This document shows, piece after piece, positions 1 to 7,561 of a stretch of 8,222 bases of DNA. Origin of the DNA: an uncultured bacterium (GTDB lineage Bacteria > Bacteroidota > Bacteroidia > Bacteroidales > Muribaculaceae); contig CAMHGU010000097.1 of the NCBI GenBank assembly GCA_946184715.1, positions 1 to 8,222 on the forward strand, written 5' to 3'. The first letter of the stretch is position 1. Each line of letters starts with the position of its first letter. A model generated the notes under the pieces. The model was not told where the DNA came from, made no database searches, and saw only the letters and a list, made by a program, of their open reading frames with translations. The position numbers and the translations under genes were made by a program.

Positions 1-11
1 CATATTAGCAA

Positions 12-1601
12 TTACGGCATATTGTAGCGGGTAAGGAAGTAAGTTCTGTTCCAGTCAACAATCTTCAGTTCCGATTCCCGGGCCAGATGAATGTCGTTCT
101 CGGCGAGAACCATCACCTGTTTTTCCACGGTGTCGTAGAGGGGCCACTGATGAGCCTTGCCGTCGGGCGACTGGTCGGCGGTGAGCGACGGATTGCCGGT
201 CTTGGCAAACTGTACCCACATCTTGCGCATGGTCTTACAGAAGGTTTCGTCGTAGGCCCTTCCAGTGAAGTCGTTGAGCTCAGGATGAGCGAATACTACC
301 GACAGTTCTGAGGCATGACCGCTCTTTATCATCGGCAGAGAGGATTCCACCGTGTAGTAGTAGGTGAACGACTTGCCACCGACCTTAGCCTGCGCCTCCG
401 ACAGTCGGATCTGCGGCGCGATGAACATAATCTGGCTGAAGAGCCGAACGGTGGCTTCGCAGCGCTCGCCTTCGATGCTGTTGCAATAGCTCTCCACCAG
501 CGCTTTCTCCTCGTGGGGCAGCTGGGTGAGTTTCTCGGCCAGACGCCCTTCGGCCCACGCATTCCAGACGTCCACTCCTACAACACCTAAGAAGGTGTTC
601 ATCTCATCCTTGTTGCAGCCCTGAAGGACGACGATATCCTTAGCGGCGCCATCTTCGTAGGCCATCCACGGGTCAAGAGGCAGATAGTTGCCATCCCTTT
701 CCGGGAATGTACGAATGCCGAGTTTCTGATAGAACCCATATAGGTCGGTCCACACTTCGGCAAGTTTCCCGGCGCTGACCTTCATCAGGTCGGCAACGGT
801 GGTGCAGCCGAGCGCTTCCATCACCTTCTCCGTGCATACAATGGCCTGCTCCGGGCTCCTCGTCTGGCCGGGGCTACCGCTTTGCGTTATGACACGCTTG
901 AAATACCGATGGGAGCCTTTAATCAGAGGAAGGAGAGTGGTACTTGCTCCGCCGGCCGACTCGCCCCAGATGGTCACGTTGGCCGGGTCGCCCCCGAAGC
1001 CTGCAATGTTCTCGTGAACCCACTTCAGAGCCATCATCTGGTCCATCAGTCCTAAGTTTGGCGCATCGCGGTACTCCTTGCCGTCGGGCAAGTGCGACAG
1101 GTGGAAGAATCCGAAGAAGCTAACCCGGTAATTGATGGTTACGACAATAATGTCGGGGTTCTCCTTCAGCAGATTATAGCAATCATACTGCGGGTCGGTG
1201 GTTCCGCCAACCTCGAAGGCGCCGCCGTAGATCCACACCACGACGGGCTTCTTCACGTCGGCCGACGCTTCATTCCTCCACACATTCAGGTAGAGGCAGT
1301 CCTCGCCCATCGGGTAGAGGGATGCAGGGTCGCCGGGCGACTGGACGGGTGTCTTGCCATAGTAATAGGCCTCATACACGCCATCGCTCGGGACGGCATC
1401 TACCGGCGCTTTCCAGCGAAGATTGCCGACCGGCTGCTGGCCTACAAAGGGGATACCCTTGTAAGCAATGACATCGTCGCTCCTTTTGCCGACAAATGTA
1501 CCGTTGACACACTTGACAGCCAGCGACCGGTCGTAAGCGCCATCGGTAATCGGCTGATTCTCGCCGTACCGGGGCATCAGTCTCTCTTCAATTTCACTCA
1601 T
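12..1601 (-). CDS. Type-B carboxylesterase (alpha/beta hydrolase, para-nitrobenzyl esterase-like)
   Basis: A 529-residue serine esterase of the carboxylesterase type-B (COesterase) family, which hydrolyses carboxylic esters; the natural substrate cannot be told from sequence. Seen directly: the second family signature EDCLYLNV at residues 100-107, the oxyanion-hole segment YGGAF at 125-129, the nucleophile elbow GESAG at 213-217 (Ser215), a candidate catalytic Glu333 in NKDEMN, and His429 in SGHASE. The spacing of the three residues is close to that of bacterial para-nitrobenzyl esterases, so the triad looks complete and the length is normal. There is no signal peptide (the N-terminus is MSEIEERLMP), so a cytoplasmic location is inferred; many relatives in gut Bacteroidetes are secreted. 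It is the last gene of the leftward cluster, 64 bases after the antiporter. The ATG at 1601 is supported by a good Shine-Dalgarno sequence. The TAA stop lies 11 bases from the window edge. Confidence 0.93.
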   Translation of the reverse strand: MSEIEERLMPRYGENQPITDGAYDRSLAVKCVNGTFVGKRSDDVIAYKGIPFVGQQPVGNLRWKAPVDAVPSDGVYEAYYYGKTPVQSPGDPASLYPMGEDCLYLNVWRNEASADVKKPVVVWIYGGAFEVGGTTDPQYDCYNLLKENPDIIVVTINYRVSFFGFFHLSHLPDGKEYRDAPNLGLMDQMMALKWVHENIAGFGGDPANVTIWGESAGGASTTLLPLIKGSHRYFKRVITQSGSPGQTRSPEQAIVCTEKVMEALGCTTVADLMKVSAGKLAEVWTDLYGFYQKLGIRTFPERDGNYLPLDPWMAYEDGAAKDIVVLQGCNKDEMNTFLGVVGVDVWNAWAEGRLAEKLTQLPHEEKALVESYCNSIEGERCEATVRLFSQIMFIAPQIRLSEAQAKVGGKSFTYYYTVESSLPMIKSGHASELSVVFAHPELNDFTGRAYDETFCKTMRKMWVQFAKTGNPSLTADQSPDGKAHQWPLYDTVEKQVMVLAENDIHLARESELKIVDWNRTYFLTRYNMP

Positions 1602-1610
1602 AGCATCAAT

Positions 1611-1618
1611 CTCCTTTT
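1611..1618 (-). promoter_or_regulatory. Shine-Dalgarno sequence of the carboxylesterase gene
   Basis: On the minus strand AAAAGGAG lies nine bases before the ATG at 1601. This fixes the start codon. It stands out because the other leftward genes have only A/T-rich leaders, as is usual in Bacteroidetes, so this gene may be translated independently of its upstream neighbour. Confidence 0.7.
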
Positions 1619-1665
1619 AAGTGTTATGATTCGGTCAAAGCACTTACACTCTTTCGCCTTGCCGC

Positions 1666-3012
1666 TTATTTCTCCTTGTCGTCGTGAGCACTCATGTTCT
1701 TGATAAACAGGTCGACGAGATGCTTGGTGATGTAGGTGTGGCGGACGGCATGGCGCACCTTGTCGGCCAGTGGGTTCTTGTCGTCGGCCGGCTTAGCCGC
1801 CTCAGCCGCTGCCACCTGCTGCTCACGCTTGTCGATTTTAGCGCGCAAGCCCTCTGAAGCGTGATTATAAAGGAACGTATAGCAGGGCATTGCCGCCTTC
1901 ATAATATAAGGAGTGAGGAAGGTGGTCACTACACTGGAAGCTACGATCACAGGATAAATGATAGGGCTGAGAACACCCAAGCTGGTGCCCAATCCGGCAA
2001 TAATGAATGAGAACTCGCCAATCTGGACGAATGAGAAACTGGTGAGCATAGAATCGCGCATTGTCTGTCCGCCCCACCAGCAACCCAGAGTGCCAAAGAC
2101 AATCATACCGATGATAATTATCAGGCTGATATAGACGATGCTCGTCCAATATTGCGCCACCGACGACGGGTCGATCAGCATGCCCACAGAGATGAAGAAG
2201 ATAGCGGCAAAGACGTTCTTCAGCGGTGTCATCAGTTTTTCGATACGATGCGCCTCCACTGTCTCGGCAAGGATAGAACCCATCACGAAAGCACCGAGAG
2301 CGCTGCTGAACCCGGCTTCCTCAGCCGTCAGCACCATACCTAAGCACAGGCCCAAAGCGAGGATGATAAGCGTCTCGTCATTCAAATGCTTTTTCAACAG
2401 GCGTATCAGGGTCGGTATAATCAGTATTCCGCAGACGAACCAAGCCACGAGCGTAATGGCCAGATCCATGACCTTGCCGGCCAATTCGGCGCCCTCAAAC
2501 TGATGGCGGATAGCTATACTGGAGAGTAATACCATCAGCACGACGGCCACCACATCCTCAACGATAAGGATGCTGGTAGCGCCCTTGACAAACCGCTCCT
2601 TGCGCAAGCCAGCCTCGTCGATGGCCTTCATCACGATAGTGGTGCTCGACATACATAGCATGCCCGCAAGGAAAAGGGAGTTGAGCATATCAAGCCCAGC
2701 ATCCACTCCCACGATGTAGCCAAGGAGCATCATCCCGACGATGATCGTCAACGCTCCTATAGCTGCCACCTTGCCACTGCTGATGAGGTTTTTCAGGCGG
2801 AACTCCAGCCCGATGCAGAACAAGACAAAGAGCACACCGATGTCGCCCCATTGCTTCACGTTGTCGGCGCTCACAAACCTCTCGCCTGAAAGAAACGGAC
2901 CTATCAGCACTCCTGCGACGATATAGCCCAATACTACGGGTTGCTTTAAAAACTTGAATATGATGCTGACTACAGCAGCTGCAATCATCAAAATGTATAA
3001 ATCTTTTACCAT
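1666..3012 (-). CDS. CPA2-family (KefB/KefC-like) monovalent cation:proton antiporter, no RCK domain
   Basis: A 448-residue inner-membrane protein with about 12-13 hydrophobic segments over residues 5-375, exchanging protons for K+ or Na+. CPA2 family blocks are present: QPVVLGYIVAGVLIGPF at 24-40, SSTTIVMKAIDE at 122-133, VEDVVAV at 151-157, GAFVMGSILAE at 240-250, FFISVGMLIDP at 272-282 and QIGEFSFIIA at 330-339. Asp153 in the VED motif is the likely cation/proton-binding acid; KefC has QD and NapA-type members DD at this place. The C-terminus after residue 380 is only a 65-70-residue charged, Ala/Lys/Asp-rich tail. The cytosolic RCK (TrkA-N) nucleotide-binding domain that gates KefB and KefC is therefore absent, and glutathione-type gating should not be assumed. 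The ATG at 3012 has no Shine-Dalgarno sequence, only an A-rich leader, and lies 40 bases after the amidohydrolase stop, which suggests one transcript. Ion specificity is unknown. Confidence 0.92.
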   Translation of the reverse strand: MVKDLYILMIAAAVVSIIFKFLKQPVVLGYIVAGVLIGPFLSGERFVSADNVKQWGDIGVLFVLFCIGLEFRLKNLISSGKVAAIGALTIIVGMMLLGYIVGVDAGLDMLNSLFLAGMLCMSSTTIVMKAIDEAGLRKERFVKGATSILIVEDVVAVVLMVLLSSIAIRHQFEGAELAGKVMDLAITLVAWFVCGILIIPTLIRLLKKHLNDETLIILALGLCLGMVLTAEEAGFSSALGAFVMGSILAETVEAHRIEKLMTPLKNVFAAIFFISVGMLIDPSSVAQYWTSIVYISLIIIIGMIVFGTLGCWWGGQTMRDSMLTSFSFVQIGEFSFIIAGLGTSLGVLSPIIYPVIVASSVVTTFLTPYIMKAAMPCYTFLYNHASEGLRAKIDKREQQVAAAEAAKPADDKNPLADKVRHAVRHTYITKHLVDLFIKNMSAHDDKEK

Positions 3013-3052
3013 ACTTGTTATCGTTATTGAATAATTGATTTAGCTAAAACGT

Positions 3053-4684
3053 TCACGCCTTATAGACCTCTTTGCCGTCGATGATGGTGGCGATGATGTT
3101 GGCCTTTGCCACTTTCTCGATATCGTCGTGCAGGAAGTCGCAATCAAACACCGTCATATTGGCTATCTTGCCGAACTCGATTGAGCCTAAGCGGTGCTCC
3201 TGACGAAACTGCCGGGCCACGTTGATGGTCATAGCGCGCAGCGACTGCTCGCGCGTGATAGCCTCCTTGAGATTGCGCGGCGAGTCGTTGAATAACCCTT
3301 TCGGATAGGAGCGTTTCTCGGCGGCATAGACGCTGAGTTTGATGTCCATCATAGGCGACACGGGGTAGTCGGAGTGGAACACCACGTTGGCGCCGGCATC
3401 AAAGAACGACTTGATGGGGTAGGCCTTATCGGCAAGCTCTTTGCCCACGTAGGCTGCTTCCTGCTCGTAGTTGGAGGGGACCATGGGCGTCCAGAGCGGG
3501 GGGACTGCCGGCACGGAGCCGGTGGCGGCCATACGGCGCACGTCGTCATCGGTGACGAAGTGGAGATGGGCCAGCACATTGCGCTGGTCAAGGTTGTCGG
3601 TTATCTTCTCCGCGTCCTCAATGCAGCCGAGCATATAGTGGGTGGCGCCGCCGCCTTCGGAGTGAACGTGAACCGACATCCCTTCCTTGTCGGCCTCGAC
3701 TATCAGTTCAACCATCTTGTCGTGGTCGTTGAAGCGTTCCACGCCGTGATAGCCGGGCTGGTCGAGGTAGTCCTGGTTCTGCCAAGCTGTGTGGGCTTCA
3801 GTCACACCATCAAGAAACGCCTTGGCGCCAATGATGCGGAAATATTCGCCGCTAAGCTCGGCGCGCTGGGCCGCAATTCGGGCTATCTCGGCTTTCGGGT
3901 CGGCAATGTTGTCGGTGACATACATATAGGCATAGGTGCGCAATTTCAGCTTGCCCTCCGTCTCCAGCGCATGGTAGGCCTTCGGGGCATCGCGGTGCAC
4001 AAGCTCAGCGCCGGCATCGCCCACGGCTGTGAAGCCCTTACGGATGGCAAACTCCTGCCAGGCGAGCAGATACTCCTTGATATCCTCAATGGTGGCAGGC
4101 AGCTTGGGCACGATTTCAAACACCGGGCCCTCGCAGATGTAGCCGTCGGGGTCGCCGCGATCGTCAACATGCACCAGGTCGTAGCCCATTCGCTTGGCAT
4201 AGGCCGCATCAATTCCGGCCCATTGCAGCGCCTTGGTGTTGAGCAGCATAGCGTGTCCGCTCGAAGTCTGCATAAGCATAGGCTTGTCGGGGCATATATC
4301 ATCGAGGAAGGCCTTGTCGACGGGTTGCTCGTCCTCCACCCATCCGCCGGCCACGTAGAAGTTGCGCTTAGGGTTCTTGGCCATAAACTCCTTCAGTATC
4401 TCGCGGTATTTGGGATAATCGGGTGTCAGCCCCACTTGCATGAGGTCGGCCTGTCCTATAAAGCGGTAACCGGCCAAGTGACCGTGGCAGTGCGACTCGA
4501 GGAAACCGGGATAGATGAAGTTGCTGCCATAGTCGAGCACCGTCGCGTCGCTATCAGCGAGCCTCCTTGCTTCTTCTTCGCTGCCGATATAGACAAATAC
4601 GCCGTCCTTCACCAACGCAGCCTTGGCAAAAGGTCTCTTCTCATCAACAGTAATGATGTTGCCGAGAATAAGTGTCTGATTCAT
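3053..4684 (-). CDS. YtcJ-like metal-dependent amidohydrolase (Amidohydro_3 family)
   Basis: A 543-residue cytoplasmic metallohydrolase of the amidohydrolase superfamily, YtcJ/NfdA-like branch. Characterised relatives include N-substituted formamide deformylase, but most members have no known substrate. Visible features: an N-terminal beta segment TLILGNIITVDEKRPF (4-19), the metal site SHCH (His65, His67) in FIYPGFLESHCHGHL, SSGHAMLLNTKAL (141-153), a conserved Lys288 in GAKAFLDG, His339 and His341 in VHVHSEGG, His373 in NVLAHLH, Asp439 in FHSDYPV, and a C-terminal G-x-IE-x-GK-x-A block (500-508). The active site therefore looks complete, although the GDRA found after the fourth block in most relatives reads GGGA here. 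The open frame runs upstream to a TTG at 4783, but I chose 4684: it is the only in-frame ATG upstream of the conserved core, it is preceded by an A/T-rich leader, and family homology begins there. It is the first gene of the leftward cluster. Confidence 0.92.
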   Translation of the reverse strand: MNQTLILGNIITVDEKRPFAKAALVKDGVFVYIGSEEEARRLADSDATVLDYGSNFIYPGFLESHCHGHLAGYRFIGQADLMQVGLTPDYPKYREILKEFMAKNPKRNFYVAGGWVEDEQPVDKAFLDDICPDKPMLMQTSSGHAMLLNTKALQWAGIDAAYAKRMGYDLVHVDDRGDPDGYICEGPVFEIVPKLPATIEDIKEYLLAWQEFAIRKGFTAVGDAGAELVHRDAPKAYHALETEGKLKLRTYAYMYVTDNIADPKAEIARIAAQRAELSGEYFRIIGAKAFLDGVTEAHTAWQNQDYLDQPGYHGVERFNDHDKMVELIVEADKEGMSVHVHSEGGGATHYMLGCIEDAEKITDNLDQRNVLAHLHFVTDDDVRRMAATGSVPAVPPLWTPMVPSNYEQEAAYVGKELADKAYPIKSFFDAGANVVFHSDYPVSPMMDIKLSVYAAEKRSYPKGLFNDSPRNLKEAITREQSLRAMTINVARQFRQEHRLGSIEFGKIANMTVFDCDFLHDDIEKVAKANIIATIIDGKEVYKA

Positions 4685-4807
4685 TCTATAATAATTTTTG
4701 GTTACTAAAGTTTCTATGGTAAAAGCATCGCCGGAATTTTGTAACGTTGCTGATTTCAGCACTTTTGAGGGCTTTGAAAACAAAAAAGGAGTTTCAACTA
4801 TTCAGTA

Positions 4808-4815
4808 CAAAAGTA
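4808..4815 (-). promoter_or_regulatory. Candidate Bacteroidetes -7 promoter element for the leftward cluster
   Basis: On the minus strand this reads TACTTTTG, an exact match to the Bacteroidetes housekeeping -7 consensus TAnnTTTG. It would start transcription near position 4800 and give the amidohydrolase a 5' untranslated leader of about 115 bases. I could not find a convincing -33 TTTG at the expected 19-21-base spacing; the nearest TTG lies too far upstream. The call therefore rests on the -7 element and its position. Confidence 0.5.
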
Positions 4816-4975
4816 ATAAAATTTTCCCATAGTCGAGCACATTATCCAAGAATAATGGCAATGGCGATGCGATTATTGCAATCAGCGCTGTGGTTTGAAC
4901 GGACGGCGGTTTCACACAAATGACCCGGGCCACGAGAAGCGCCACACCTATAAATAGCCGACCGCTGTAATGACC

Positions 4976-5004
4976 TTTGAAGCGAAAAAAGGCGTGAAAA
5001 TTTG
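4976..5004 (+). promoter_or_regulatory. Weak candidate promoter for the cardiolipin synthase cluster
   Basis: TTTG at 4976-4979 is followed after 17 bases by AAAATTTG at 4997-5004. This resembles the Bacteroidetes TTTG / TAnnTTTG pair with one mismatch in the -7 element and a spacer slightly shorter than usual. It faces the cluster and would start transcription near 5010, just before the inverted repeat. It is a pattern match only. Confidence 0.3.
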
Positions 5005-5011
5005 AAAATGT

Positions 5012-5037
5012 GTGGGCTAATGCTTAAATTAGCACAC
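5012..5037 (+). repeat. Imperfect inverted repeat in the probable cls leader
   Basis: GTG-g-GCTAAT and ATTAGC-a-CAC flank the six-base loop GCTTAA, giving a 6-base perfect stem extended to 10 positions with one mismatch. No T-run follows, so it is not a standard terminator. It lies about 40 bases before the cls start and could be an operator or an mRNA hairpin; a chance arrangement is not excluded. Confidence 0.4.
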
Positions 5038-5078
5038 CGAAAGGGCTTGCCGCCGTGGCGAGGCCTATATGAACTGCT

Positions 5079-6530
5079 ATGATAACCTGCGACCTGCTGA
5101 TGATACCGAGCGAAGTGGTTTACAATATCCTGTGGATAGTGTACGCCCTCACCGTGGCCGGCATCATCGTGGTGGTGCTCACCGAGAACCGCAATCCGGT
5201 GAAGTCGCTGGCGTGGATTACGGTGCTTATGGCACTGCCGGCGGTGGGGATAGTGCTCTACATCTTCTTCGGGCGCAACCTGCGGGGTTCGCGGCTGATA
5301 TCGCGCCGCAAGCGCCGGCAGTTGCGGCGCCACATAGTGCAGAAGCCGCAGCGCGTCAACATCGACTCCCTGCCGCTTAGCGACGCCTCGCGCCAGCAGA
5401 TTCACCTGGCCAAGTCGCTGCAGGGTAGCCAATACTACGAGGGCAACACAATCGACATCTTCACCGACGGGCACAGCAAATTCGCGCAGCTCGAAGCCGA
5501 CCTCCTCAGCGCCACCACCTATATCAACCTGCAATATTACATCATCGAGAACGACACCATAGGGCGCCGCATCAGCGAGCTGCTGCAACGCAAGGCGCGC
5601 GAGGGAGTGAAAGTGCGCATCATCTACGATGCCGTGGGCTGCTTCCCGGTGAGAGGGCGCTTCTTCAAGCGAATGCGGCGCGCGGGCATCGAGGTGTACC
5701 CGTTTATGAAAATCAACTTCCCGCAGTTTGCCACCCGTCTCAACTGGCGCAACCACCGCAAGGTGGTGGTCATCGACGGTCGCATAGGCTACATAGGCGG
5801 GATGAACATCGCCGACCGCTACGTTGACGGCGGCAAGCAAGGCCACTGGCGCGACACCCATCTGCGCATCGAAGGTCCGGCGGTCATCGGCCTCCAATAC
5901 TCCTTTGCCGTTGACTGGAACTTCGTGCGCAAAGAGCTGCTCGACGATGCCGTGGCGCCCGGCGCGGCAAGCGGCGACACCACAGTAGGGGCTCAGGTGG
6001 TCACCAGCGGCCCTATGGGCGCGTGGAGCAACATCGCCCTCGTGATGCTCAAAGCCATAGGCAACGCCAAGAAGCGCATCTGGCTCCAGACCCCCTATTT
6101 CCTCCCCTCCAACGACCTGCTGCGCGCCCTGCAAGCCGCCGCGCTCTCCAAGGTTGACGTCAGGCTGATGATGCCGCGCCACTCCGACAGCTTTATGCTC
6201 ACCTACGCCTCGCGCTCCTACATCAAGGAGTGCATCGCCAGCGGCATCAAGGTATACTTCTACGAGAAGGGTATGCTCCACGCCAAGACGATGCTCGTCG
6301 ATGACGAGTTTGTGACCGTAGGGTCGCTCAATCTCGACTTCCGCAGCATAGAGCACAACTTCGAGGGCAACGCAATGCTCTACGGGGCCGACTTCGCCCA
6401 TCGCATGAGCGACATAATGGAGGCCGACCTCAGGCAGTGTACGCGCATCCAGAGCAGCGCGTGGCGCCACCGCCCGTGGTACAAGAAATTTGTCGAATCG
6501 ATATATCGCCTTTTCAGTCCTATCCTATGA
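5079..6530 (+). CDS. cls: Cardiolipin synthase (two-HKD phospholipase D family, ClsA type)
   Basis: A 483-residue inner-membrane enzyme that condenses two phosphatidylglycerol molecules to cardiolipin and glycerol (family knowledge). Two N-terminal membrane segments are visible at about 12-34 and 42-65, ending in YIFFGRN, the usual PLDc_N module. Two catalytic HKD motifs follow: HRKVVVID at 226-233 (His226, Lys228, Asp233) followed by GGMN, and HAKTMLVD at 401-408 (His401, Lys403, Asp408) followed by GSLNLDFRS. QYYI near 152 and QTPYFLP near 337 are also family-typical, and the length is normal. I chose the ATG at 5079; the ATG at 5100 (residue 8) is also possible, since neither has a strong Shine-Dalgarno sequence. 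The TGA stop overlaps the next start (ATGA). It is the first gene of the rightward three-gene cluster. A long open frame on the opposite strand is a coding shadow. Confidence 0.95.
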   Translation: MITCDLLMIPSEVVYNILWIVYALTVAGIIVVVLTENRNPVKSLAWITVLMALPAVGIVLYIFFGRNLRGSRLISRRKRRQLRRHIVQKPQRVNIDSLPLSDASRQQIHLAKSLQGSQYYEGNTIDIFTDGHSKFAQLEADLLSATTYINLQYYIIENDTIGRRISELLQRKAREGVKVRIIYDAVGCFPVRGRFFKRMRRAGIEVYPFMKINFPQFATRLNWRNHRKVVVIDGRIGYIGGMNIADRYVDGGKQGHWRDTHLRIEGPAVIGLQYSFAVDWNFVRKELLDDAVAPGAASGDTTVGAQVVTSGPMGAWSNIALVMLKAIGNAKKRIWLQTPYFLPSNDLLRALQAAALSKVDVRLMMPRHSDSFMLTYASRSYIKECIASGIKVYFYEKGMLHAKTMLVDDEFVTVGSLNLDFRSIEHNFEGNAMLYGADFAHRMSDIMEADLRQCTRIQSSAWRHRPWYKKFVESIYRLFSPIL

Positions 6531-7561
6531 CGCGCCGCGTGGCCCACATACTGCTGTCGCTGCTGCTTCCCGGCATCGCCGCCGTAGCGTCCGACTACTA
6601 CCCTGCGCAGCTCAACGGGCTTTCGGGCGCGGAGCTGAAATCGGCGCTGACCTCGGTAATAGCGCCCCACCGGCGCGCGCCCTACGACGATGCGGCCTAC
6701 GGCATCATAGAGCAGTGCGACCGCACGCCCGACGGCCTTATCCTTTCGCTCTTCGACCCGGAGCCGATAGCCCAAGCCGCGATGGTGCTCCACCACGTGG
6801 TCCCCACCGAGTGGATAGGCGACTACTATCCCTATCGCTACGACCTGAGCTACGACCTGCATCTGCTGCTGCCCTCCACGCAAGAGGCGTCGGCCGCCAT
6901 AGGCGAGGCGCCGCTCGGCACCGTCACCTACGCCACCTTTGCCAACGGCGCCACGCGCGTAGGCTCATCGTATATGTTCGGCATCGAGACCCTTGCGTGG
7001 GAACCCGCCGACAACTGCAAAGGCGACATTGCCCGCCTGATGATGTACGCCGCCACCTGCTACCCCGATTATCCGTGGCAGTCGCTGGCTCTCAACCAGA
7101 TAGTGGGCGGCAACTACCCCACGTTCAATAAGCCCTCCATCGAGCTGCTACTGCAATGGGCGCGTCTCGACCCCGTCGATGAGCGCGAGCGGCTGCGCAA
7201 CGAGGCCATCTACGCCCAGCAAGGCAACCGCAACCCCTACGTTGATTACCCCGACGTGATGGAGCACGTGTGGGGCGACAAATCATCGGAGCCGTTCAAT
7301 GGCGTTGATGTGCCTACGCCGCCCGACACCCCCGACCCGGAGCAGCCCGACGACAGCCCGCTGCGCGCCACCTATCGCATCACCGATGCCGTCGTTAACC
7401 TCCACTCGCCCTTCGTGCCCGACGATGCGTCGTGGAGCATCGACGGCAACCCCGTCGCGGCTTCGAGCATCGCGCCCGCCGAGCTGGGCATCGGCCGGCA
7501 TCGCCTTGAATTCAGCAACCGCTTCACCACCGGAAGCATCACCATCGAGATAGTGCCGTGA
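6527..7561 (+). CDS. Secreted EndA/NucM-family (endonuclease I) nuclease-like protein with altered metal site
   Basis: A 344-residue exported protein of the endonuclease I family, which normally cuts nucleic acids non-specifically in the periplasm or outside the cell. Residues 1-21 form a signal peptide, with likely cleavage AVA|SDY. The family scaffold is clear: YYPAQLNGLSGAELKSAL (24-41), VVPTEW (91-96), DLHLLLP (110-116), KGDIARLMMY (165-174), LLLQWARLDPVDE (207-219) and RNEAIYAQQGNRNPYVDYP (224-242). His90 matches the general-base histidine. The preceding Glu, a metal ligand in the family, is His89, and the Asn ligand after DLHxLxP aligns with Ser122. Activity may be altered or lost. A Pro/Asp-rich linker (263-278) leads to an unassigned beta-rich domain of about 66 residues (279-344). 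The ATG at 6527 overlaps the cls stop and is followed directly by the signal peptide; an upstream ATG at 6437 would overlap cls by 94 bases and spoil the signal. The stop overlaps the next start. Confidence 0.85.
   Translation: MTRRVAHILLSLLLPGIAAVASDYYPAQLNGLSGAELKSALTSVIAPHRRAPYDDAAYGIIEQCDRTPDGLILSLFDPEPIAQAAMVLHHVVPTEWIGDYYPYRYDLSYDLHLLLPSTQEASAAIGEAPLGTVTYATFANGATRVGSSYMFGIETLAWEPADNCKGDIARLMMYAATCYPDYPWQSLALNQIVGGNYPTFNKPSIELLLQWARLDPVDERERLRNEAIYAQQGNRNPYVDYPDVMEHVWGDKSSEPFNGVDVPTPPDTPDPEQPDDSPLRATYRITDAVVNLHSPFVPDDASWSIDGNPVAASSIAPAELGIGRHRLEFSNRFTTGSITIEIVP

Larger units (their letters stand above)
4685..5078. other. Divergent intergenic region between the two gene clusters
   Basis: This region of about 394 bases separates the amidohydrolase from the cardiolipin synthase and should hold the promoters of both clusters. 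I see one good Bacteroidetes -7 element facing left, one weak promoter candidate facing right, and an imperfect inverted repeat in the probable cls leader. I do not see a tRNA, a riboswitch that I recognise, or a convincing small gene. The half nearest the amidohydrolase is clearly more A/T-rich than the flanking genes. A 14-base stretch at 4827-4840 duplicates one inside the amidohydrolase gene. Confidence 0.75.

Noticed and set aside
1618..1646. Short inverted repeat TAAGTG...CACTTA between the antiporter and esterase genes, considered as a terminator or operator
   Set aside because: The stem is only six bases with a loop of 17 and no T-run on the minus strand, so it would not be a stable terminator and is easily due to chance.
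3374..4708. Open frame of 444 codons on the plus strand, antisense to the amidohydrolase
   Set aside because: The opposite strand encodes a complete YtcJ-type enzyme with all its motifs. The antisense product is Gly/Val/His-rich with no family features, so it is a coding shadow.
4685..4783. 33-residue N-terminal extension of the amidohydrolase starting at a TTG
   Set aside because: It has no hydrophobic signal peptide and no family similarity, starts with a rare codon, and sits in an A/T-rich leader. The ATG at 4684 coincides with the start of family homology.
4842..6470. Open frame of 542 codons on the minus strand, antisense to cardiolipin synthase
   Set aside because: It lies almost entirely opposite a clearly recognised two-HKD enzyme. 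Its product is rich in His, Ala, Val and Arg, with no recognisable domain, as expected for the mirror frame of a GC-rich gene.
6437..6526. Earlier ATG for the nuclease-like gene
   Set aside because: It would overlap cls by 94 bases and place a charged, proline-rich stretch before the signal peptide. The ATGA overlap at 6527 with an immediate signal peptide is the better start.
6380..6883. Minus-strand open frame of 167 codons across the cls/nuclease junction
   Set aside because: It overlaps two well-supported plus-strand genes, and its composition is that of a mirror frame, with no motif or start signal.
6490..7131. Second plus-strand open frame of 213 codons inside the nuclease-like gene
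   Set aside because: It is a frame-shifted reading of the nuclease-like gene, extremely rich in Arg, Ala, His and Pro, with no domain; the annotated frame carries all the family motifs.
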